From positions 1-9,399 of the forward strand of contig CALCTI010000466.1 in NCBI GenBank assembly GCA_937894105.1: a DNA stretch of 9,399 bases. Reading direction: 5' to 3'. Under the pieces are notes generated by a model that had not been told where the DNA came from, searched no databases, and worked only from the letters and a program-made list of their open reading frames with translations. The position numbers and the translations under genes are program-made. Below, one piece after another: positions 5,451 through 9,399 of this stretch. The DNA is from an uncultured cyanobacterium. GTDB taxonomy: Bacteria; Cyanobacteriota; Cyanobacteriia; CACIAM-69d. Positions within the stretch are counted from its first letter, which is position 1, and each line of letters starts with the position of its first letter.

Positions 5451-6191
5451 CTAGGCTCTCTTGTTTTTGCGAGCCACTCCAACCATCGCAGCTCCGACGC
5501 CCAACAATCCCAAAACGGTTCCAGGCTCCGGCACCATCACCCAAACCTTTAGCCCAGCGATGCGATAGTCATCATGCTTGTTGGCCGTATAGAAATCAAA
5601 AATCTGCCCAATGGCAGGGAATTTCTTGCTGGTACCGTCCCCGGCAAAATCAACGCCCTTCTTAAAATTGACCCTGTGAATGCCGGTGTAGCCTACCTCG
5701 GGAAAGTCCACGATGTAATCAGTGCCAAAGGTGTTGTTGATGTGCAGGTCAACTTCATCAATAGACGCGTCAAACTGATCGAAATAATCTGCCTTTGAGA
5801 AAAACACCTTATGCAGGGTTACATCCTGAGAAAAGGTAAAGCGAAGAATATCCTGGTAACCACTGCCGTCTAACTCATTAGACCCATCATAGGGAGAGTT
5901 TTTAACGCCCAAACCGTAGCCGTACTTTTTGCTGACTTTAGCGTCGTAAACATCGTCAAAAGGCGCATTTTCATTGGCTCCCTCCGCATGAAAACCAGCC
6001 GTCACGTCCAAACTGACTCCGTTGCCCAGGTCCTGGAAAATATTGGGAACGCTTTTGCCGTAAAGTCCGGTAAAGTCAATGGTTTTACTGACTAGCTTAC
6101 CCGCCCTGGCAACATCTGCGGTGCCAACGCTAATCGCAACCATGCTGACAACCGCCGCACCTTTCAAGGCACCTTTCAAGAGAGAGTTCAT
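5451..6191 (-). CDS. PEP-CTERM sorting-domain protein 2 (exported)
   Basis: This is a 246-residue exported protein. The N-terminus is a signal peptide with basic residues at 6 and 10, a hydrophobic core (GAAVVSMVAISVG) and likely cleavage after ARA (28-30). The C-terminus is a PEP-CTERM tail: VPEPG from 220, a Gly/Val/Leu-rich helix (TVLGLLGVGAAMVGVA) and basic RKNKRA. This predicts processing by a cyanoexosortase and display at the surface or in the matrix. The core has a central block YGYGLGVKNSPYDGSNELDG (90-109) followed by LRFTFSQDVTLHKVFF. That style recurs in other exosortase-dependent surface proteins (the XDP1-like type is possible but unproved). It has no sequence resemblance to PEP-CTERM protein 1 outside the sorting tail. 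No Shine-Dalgarno is seen before the ATG at 6191. Phased repeat arrays lie 135-210 bp upstream. Confidence 0.93.
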   Translation of the reverse strand: MNSLLKGALKGAAVVSMVAISVGTADVARAGKLVSKTIDFTGLYGKSVPNIFQDLGNGVSLDVTAGFHAEGANENAPFDDVYDAKVSKKYGYGLGVKNSPYDGSNELDGSGYQDILRFTFSQDVTLHKVFFSKADYFDQFDASIDEVDLHINNTFGTDYIVDFPEVGYTGIHRVNFKKGVDFAGDGTSKKFPAIGQIFDFYTANKHDDYRIAGLKVWVMVPEPGTVLGLLGVGAAMVGVARKNKRA

Positions 6192-6325
6192 AAGTTTTTA
6201 TCGCTTATCTGCAGAATTTTGCTGAATATCTTGTTGAAGCGTGTGCTCAACACAGCCCGTGTGAAATACCCCGAATGGACCCAAGTTATTGCATCGGCAC
6301 AAAATCTGAAAGGTCAAATGGATAG

Positions 6326-6342
6326 CTTCATCGAAACTTCAA
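6326..6342 (+). promoter_or_regulatory. Two CTTCA units at 11-bp spacing, plus strand
   Basis: CTTCAT (6326-6331) and CTTCAA (6337-6342) lie exactly 11 bp apart on the plus strand. They face the four-unit array on the minus strand that begins 17 bp away. Two units alone would be weak evidence; the neighbouring array makes them worth recording. Confidence 0.35.
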
Positions 6343-6359
6343 AGAACGAAGGTCTATTT

Positions 6360-6399
6360 ATGAAGCTGCTATGAAGCATCAATGAATTTGCTGTGAAGT
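6360..6399 (-). promoter_or_regulatory. Four-unit phased CTTCA(T/C) array upstream of PEP-CTERM protein 2
   Basis: Read on the minus strand, toward the gene: CTTCAC, ATTCAT, CTTCAT, CTTCAT, each exactly 11 bp after the last (plus-strand ATGAAG/GTGAAG at 6360, 6371, 6382 and 6393). One more CTTCAT lies out of phase (plus 6413-6418). The array is in the same orientation as PEP-CTERM protein 2 and ends about 170 bp before its start codon. This architecture fits tandem binding of a PhoB/OmpR-type response regulator; the regulator is unknown. Apart from these arrays and the terminator at 6507-6547, the stretch 6192-6575 shows no gene. Confidence 0.5.
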
Positions 6400-6506
6400 T
6401 GCCTGATTCTCATGAAGCTTTGTTGCAGTGGCAGCGATCTTCTTCTTAAAAAAACTTTGACGGTTTGATTTTGGACTCTTGGGCGATCGCCTCCTAAGCC
6501 CCAACG

Positions 6507-6547
6507 CAAAAGAACAAGAGATGCCACTTAAACCGGGGTATCTCTTG
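6507..6547 (-). terminator. Intrinsic terminator after the ABM monooxygenase gene
   Basis: On the minus strand CAAGAGATACC pairs with GGCATCTCTTG (6537-6547 and 6515-6525 in plus coordinates), eleven pairs with one G-T, and is followed by TTCTTTTG. It begins 29 bp after the stop codon of the gene at 6576-6866. Confidence 0.85.
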
Positions 6548-6575
6548 AGATTAACGTCACGTTGTTGCCGCAAGA

Positions 6576-6866
6576 TTAGGCAATTCTGGTCATTTCATTG
6601 AGGGTGAAATTCTCGATCACTCCCTCCGTTGCCACCATGTAATCTTTCACGTGTTGGCTATTCATATGCTGCTGCCACAGATCTCGAGAGTCCCAGTTTT
6701 CATAGAACAAAAAGTGCGCGGGATTATCGTTGTCCTGATGTAGGTCATACTGCATGCAGCCCGCTTCCGCGCTAGTAATATCAATCAGCTTTTCTAGCTC
6801 TGATTTAACGAATTCAATCTTGTCGCGCTTGGCGTAAATCTGACCAATGATGGTTAATTTTGGCAT
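6576..6866 (-). CDS. YgiN-like ABM-fold monooxygenase
   Basis: The 96-residue product has the length and pattern of the antibiotic biosynthesis monooxygenase (ABM) family, small cofactor-free dimeric ferredoxin-like-fold proteins. Visible blocks are the first strand KLTIIGQIYAK, the helix with FVKSELEKLI, EAGCMQYDLHQDNDNPAHFL (34-53), FYENWDS (54-60), and LWQQHMNSQHVKDY (63-76). The nearest characterised relatives are YgiN-type quinol monooxygenases, so a role on quinols or related aromatics is plausible but not proved. The ATG at 6866 fits the family's N-terminus; no Shine-Dalgarno is seen. A second, frameshifted copy of the start region lies 32 bp upstream, and a 13-bp tandem array lies before that. 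The gene is 194 bp downstream of the oxidoreductase gene on the same strand with no terminator between, so co-transcription is likely. Confidence 0.9.
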   Translation of the reverse strand: MPKLTIIGQIYAKRDKIEFVKSELEKLIDITSAEAGCMQYDLHQDNDNPAHFLFYENWDSRDLWQQHMNSQHVKDYMVATEGVIENFTLNEMTRIA

Positions 6867-6900
6867 TGAATCTGACCAATGATGGTTAATGCTGGCATTG
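6837..6900 (-). repeat. 32-bp tandem duplication of the monooxygenase start region
   Basis: Bases 6837-6868 and 6869-6900 are identical at 30 of 32 positions. The downstream copy (in the gene's direction) contains the real start, MPKLTIIGQI. The upstream copy carries ATG at 6898 and encodes MPALTIIGQI; it then shifts frame and stops after QCQN at 6854-6856, overlapping the real start codon. Because 32 is not a multiple of 3 the copies cannot be fused in frame. Confidence 0.92.
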
Positions 6901-6910
6901 CAATGGTTGA

Positions 6911-7001
6911 TAGTCTCTCTTGAGAATTGCGCTTGAGAACCTTGCTTGAGAATTGCGCTTGAGAGCTTCGCCTGAGAATTGCACTTGAGAATTTCGCCTG
7001 A
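6911..7001 (-). repeat. Seven 13-bp tandem repeats between oxidoreductase and monooxygenase genes
   Basis: Seven contiguous 13-bp units fill 91 bp. The minus-strand consensus is TCAAGCGCAATTC. Six units are close to consensus and the last one (6911-6923) is degenerate. Every second unit is nearly identical (TCAAGYGCAATTC at 6976, 6950 and 6924), giving a higher-order period of 26 bp. The array begins 59 bp after the oxidoreductase stop codon and ends 10 bp before the 32-bp duplication. It is not the 7-bp STRR type and matches no repeat I know. Confidence 0.9.
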
Positions 7002-7060
7002 GTAAATAAATTGGCGGTTAAACCTTTGAAGACGAAGAGCATGGTGGTATTGGATAGGTC

Positions 7061-8071
7061 CTAGAAACCTTCAAGTACGATCTTTCCCCGTGCCTTGCCG
7101 CTTTCAATTTGGGTATGGGCTTTGCTCAGGGTGGCGGCGTCAATTTTTCCCGCAATGTCGGTGAGGGTGGATCGGATTTTGCCTGCGTCCACTAGGTCCG
7201 CAATCTGATTGAGCAGTTTGCTTTGCTCGTCCATATCCGATGTGCCAAAGAGCGATCGCGTAAACATAAATTCCCAGTGCAGGGAGATGGCTTTAGGCTT
7301 CAGGACCCTAATGGGTAGGTCCTGGGGATCGTCAATTAAGCCCAGCCGACCTTGGGGAGCCATCAACGCCGCAATGTCCTGGAAGTGGGCATCGGTGTGG
7401 GTGGTGGAAAAAACAAATCCCGGTGCATCCAGTCCCAGCGCTTCAATCTGAGGGGCCATAGGCTGGCGGTGGTTGATGGCGTGGTGGGCTCCACACTCTT
7501 TGACCCAGGCCTGGGTTTCCGGACGGGAGGCGGTGGCAATAATTGTTAAATCGGTGGTAGCTCTAAGGATCTGGATGGCGATGGATCCGACGCCGCCTGC
7601 TCCGCCAATAACCAGGATGATATTTCCCCCCTCTGGAGTGGGCTGGGTGACCTTGAGGCGATCGAATAGCATTTCCCAGGCGGTGATTGCCGTCAGGGGC
7701 AGGGCGGCGGCTTCGGCATCGCTGAGGCTGCGGGGCTTATTACCAACAATGCGTTCGTCGACTAAATGAAACTCGCTATTAGTGCCCGGTCGGGCGATGG
7801 AGCCCGCATAAAACACCGCATCTCCCAGCTTGAAATTTTGGACGTCGGAGCCGATCGCTTCCACAACACCAGCGGCATCAAAACCTAACACCTGCCATTC
7901 CCTATCCGGTGACTGCCCTTGGCGCAGTTTGGTATCGACTGGGTTGACCGATACAGCGTTGACTTTAATCAACAAATCTCGCCCTTCAGCGGTCGGTTTT
8001 TCGAGGGCAATGTCCTGTAGGGCACCGTCTCGGTCAATGGGACCTGGGGCACTGTAAGCCACAGCTTTCAT
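7061..8071 (-). CDS. Zinc-independent MDR oxidoreductase (alcohol dehydrogenase / quinone reductase-like)
   Basis: This 336-residue protein is a full-length member of the medium-chain dehydrogenase/reductase superfamily, close to the zinc-binding-alcohol-dehydrogenase-like family 1. It opens with MKAVAY, then VNAVSVNPVDTKLRQG (38-52), VLGFDAAGVVEAIG (61-74), FKLGDAVFYAG (80-90), ALPLTAITAWEMLFDRL (123-139) and the nucleotide-binding loop IGGAGGVGS (155-163). Most members use NADPH to reduce quinones or enones. The GHE zinc ligand found in true alcohol dehydrogenases reads GFD (63-65), and no structural-zinc cysteine cluster is seen, so it is likely zinc-free. The ATG at 8071 has a strong AAGGAG ribosome-binding site six bases upstream. 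It is divergent from a LysR gene that probably regulates it and upstream of a YgiN-like gene on the same strand. The substrate is unknown. Confidence 0.92.
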   Translation of the reverse strand: MKAVAYSAPGPIDRDGALQDIALEKPTAEGRDLLIKVNAVSVNPVDTKLRQGQSPDREWQVLGFDAAGVVEAIGSDVQNFKLGDAVFYAGSIARPGTNSEFHLVDERIVGNKPRSLSDAEAAALPLTAITAWEMLFDRLKVTQPTPEGGNIILVIGGAGGVGSIAIQILRATTDLTIIATASRPETQAWVKECGAHHAINHRQPMAPQIEALGLDAPGFVFSTTHTDAHFQDIAALMAPQGRLGLIDDPQDLPIRVLKPKAISLHWEFMFTRSLFGTSDMDEQSKLLNQIADLVDAGKIRSTLTDIAGKIDAATLSKAHTQIESGKARGKIVLEGF

Positions 8072-8077
8072 CGCTCA

Positions 8078-8083
8078 CTCCTT
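8078..8083 (-). promoter_or_regulatory. Ribosome-binding site of the MDR oxidoreductase
   Basis: The minus strand reads AAGGAG, six bases, then the ATG at 8071. It is the only strong Shine-Dalgarno in the window and fixes this start. Confidence 0.8.
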
Positions 8084-8163
8084 CTGAGTTTTGCTCTGCT
8101 TCTGACTTTTACAGCATAATCATTCAGCTTTTAAGGAACAATTGACTTTAAATCGAAAATACT

Positions 8164-8180
8164 ATTCATCAAAAACGAAT
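8164..8180 (+). promoter_or_regulatory. Candidate LysR-type operator
   Basis: ATTC (8164-8167) and GAAT (8177-8180) form a perfect dyad around nine bases and contain the T-N11-A core typical of LysR-type sites. It ends 13 bp before the lysR start codon, where autorepression is common, and about 93 bp before the divergent oxidoreductase gene. The motif is short, so this is inference from position and pattern. Confidence 0.4.
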
Positions 8181-8193
8181 ACTGCGATCAGGT

Positions 8194-9132
8194 ATGACCA
8201 AAATCGACGATATGGCCCTGTTCGTTCAGGTCATCAAATCAGGGGGACTGGCAGCGGCGGGGCGGCAGCTCGGGTTAGCTCCGGCAAGTATGACGGCGCG
8301 GCTTCAAAAGCTGGAGGCGCGATACGATACCCGTCTAATTAACCGCAGCACCCGTAGCATTTCCCTGACGGACGCTGGGCATCGCTTTTATGAGGCGTGT
8401 TTGCAGGTGGTGGCAGATGTGGAGGCGGCGGAGGCGGTGTTGCGGTTGGGCAAGCCGGGGTATGCGGGACCGTTGAAGGTGACAGCGCCGTCGGATTTTG
8501 GGCGGCAATTTGTAGCTCCGGCGATCGCCGAATTTATAGACCAATATCCACAGGTTCAGCCCTACTTACATTTGAGCGATCGCATGGTCAACCTCATTGA
8601 AGAGGGGTTTGATCTGGGGATTCGCTACGGCAATTTGCCCGACAGCAGCTTGATGATGCGATCGCTCGATACCCATAATCGCCGAGTTCTCTGTGCGTCT
8701 CCAAGCTATTTGGACAAATATGGAACGCCAAAGCAACCGGAAGAGTTAGGGCATCATCAATGCCTGGTGATGGAGCGGTTCGGGGAGAAATTAGATCAAT
8801 GGAAATTTCAGTCAGGCAGCCAGAAAATAACGGTTCGAATCAAAGCGGCATTGATGGGGAACGATGGCGCTTTGATTCGTCAGTGGGCGGTGTTGGGAAA
8901 GGGGATTGCGTTGAAATCAATCTGGGATATTAAGCAGGATGTGACCGCAGGACGGCTGGTGAAAATTCTAAAACCCTATGTGGTGGGAGCCTATGCAGGA
9001 GATGAAGAGAAAGTGGGGTTGCAAATGCTATACCCCAGCCGTCAGTATTTGCCCCGGCAAGTGGCTGGCTTTATTGATTTTTTCACCGGCTACTTATCCA
9101 CAATAAACGGTGAGAATGAAGCGCCAATTTAA
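8194..9132 (+). CDS. LysR-family transcriptional regulator
   Basis: The 312-residue product has the usual LysR layout. The N-terminal winged helix-turn-helix runs to about residue 62, with FVQVIKSGGLAAAGRQLGLA followed by ASMTARLQKLEARYDTRLI and RSTRSISLTDAG. A linker helix follows (63-85), and from about 91 a periplasmic-binding-protein-like effector domain begins GPLKVTAPSDFGRQFVAPAI, with FDLGIRYGNLPDSSL (139-153) and a C-terminal PSRQYLPRQVAGFIDFF. It belongs to the subgroup often encoded beside the oxidoreductase it controls. The ATG at 8194 gives MTKIDDMALF, a typical start; a weak AGG lies four bases before it. It is divergent from the MDR oxidoreductase across 122 bp and convergent with gcvP across 10 bp. 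The effector is unknown. Confidence 0.95.
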   Translation: MTKIDDMALFVQVIKSGGLAAAGRQLGLAPASMTARLQKLEARYDTRLINRSTRSISLTDAGHRFYEACLQVVADVEAAEAVLRLGKPGYAGPLKVTAPSDFGRQFVAPAIAEFIDQYPQVQPYLHLSDRMVNLIEEGFDLGIRYGNLPDSSLMMRSLDTHNRRVLCASPSYLDKYGTPKQPEELGHHQCLVMERFGEKLDQWKFQSGSQKITVRIKAALMGNDGALIRQWAVLGKGIALKSIWDIKQDVTAGRLVKILKPYVVGAYAGDEEKVGLQMLYPSRQYLPRQVAGFIDFFTGYLSTINGENEAPI

Positions 9133-9142
9133 CCTTTAACGC

Positions 9143-9399
9143 TTAGTCCTCGTAGTCCGATAGGGGCGCACAGGAACACATAAGGTTGCGATCGCCATAC
9201 ACATTATCAATGCGTCCAACGGTGGGCCAGAATTTGGACTCGCGAGTCCAGGGAGCAGGGTAGGCAGCCTCTTCTCGACTGTAAGGGTGATCCCAATTAG
9301 CTTGGAGCAGAACAGTGGCGGTGTGGGGGGCGTGTTTTAGGGGGTTGTTGTCAGGGGTGAATTTGCCCGTGGCGATCGCCGCAATTTCCTGACGAATGG
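9143..9399 (-). CDS. gcvP: Glycine dehydrogenase (P protein), C-terminal end (partial)
   Basis: The minus strand encodes 85 residues up to a TAA at 9143-9145: IRQEIAAIATGKFTPDNNPL, then KHAPHTATVL, YSREEAAYPAPW, SKFWPTVGRIDNVYGDRNL and CSCAPLSDYED. This is the highly conserved C-terminus of the pyridoxal-phosphate-dependent glycine decarboxylase of the glycine cleavage system, which in cyanobacteria works in glycine turnover and the photorespiratory 2-phosphoglycolate pathway. The rest of the protein, including the PLP lysine, lies beyond the window. It contains two HIP1 sites. No terminator is seen in the 10 bp shared with the convergent lysR gene. Confidence 0.96.
   Translation of the reverse strand, partial: IRQEIAAIATGKFTPDNNPLKHAPHTATVLLQANWDHPYSREEAAYPAPWTRESKFWPTVGRIDNVYGDRNLMCSCAPLSDYED

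Noticed and set aside
6911..7001. CRISPR array
   Set aside because: Units are 13 bp and contiguous with no unique spacers, so it is a simple tandem repeat.
6854..7042. Open frame of 62 codons through the 13-bp repeats
   Set aside because: Its sequence is produced by the repeat array and by the out-of-frame copy of the monooxygenase start; no independent sign of a gene. Only its last 14 codons are discussed as an upstream ORF.

Overview
The window is cyanobacterial chromosome. It carries psaD, the ferredoxin-docking subunit of photosystem I. The cyanobacterial HIP1 palindrome GCGATCGC occurs at least 15 times, against roughly 0.14 expected by chance in 9.4 kb. Two proteins carry exosortase (PEP-CTERM) sorting tails, and a DUF4347 protein and a MEKHLA-domain protein, both familiar from cyanobacteria, are present. 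The species cannot be told from this sequence; a filamentous or Leptolyngbya-like lineage is only a guess.

Layout. At the left edge is the N-terminal part of a response regulator (minus strand), divergent from psaD (plus strand, 475-927), which ends in a clear intrinsic terminator. A gene-free stretch follows. Then two minus-strand genes: a stand-alone MEKHLA protein (1358-1831) and, upstream of it, PEP-CTERM protein 1 (1944-2861), with a terminator between them. Next is a 1.38-kb AT-richer region (2862-4239) with no recognisable gene and no HIP1 site. It holds an 11-bp-phased CTTCA(T/C) repeat array and a 128-bp element bounded by perfect 17-bp inverted repeats (MITE-like). After it come a short DUF4347 protein (4240-4884, minus), a region with a terminator and several hairpins (5173-5340), and PEP-CTERM protein 2 (5451-6191, minus). 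A second, two-sided CTTCA(T/C) array lies upstream of PEP-CTERM protein 2.

The right third looks like a small redox cassette. It has a zinc-independent MDR oxidoreductase (7061-8071, minus), a YgiN-like ABM-fold monooxygenase downstream of it (6576-6866, minus), and a divergent LysR regulator (8194-9132, plus). Between the oxidoreductase and the monooxygenase lie seven 13-bp tandem repeats and a 32-bp duplication of the monooxygenase start. The window closes with the C-terminal end of glycine dehydrogenase gcvP (minus), convergent with the LysR gene across 10 bp.

How the genes may work together (inference). The LysR protein probably controls the oxidoreductase/monooxygenase pair, perhaps in quinone or aldehyde handling. 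The two PEP-CTERM proteins are probably surface or matrix proteins. They may share an OmpR/PhoB-type regulator, because both have CTTCA arrays with the 11-bp phasing typical of such tandem sites. This candidate regulon is the most interesting signal in the window, followed by the repeat-rich leader of the monooxygenase, the MITE-like element and the DUF4347 protein that appears to have lost its conserved His and Cys.
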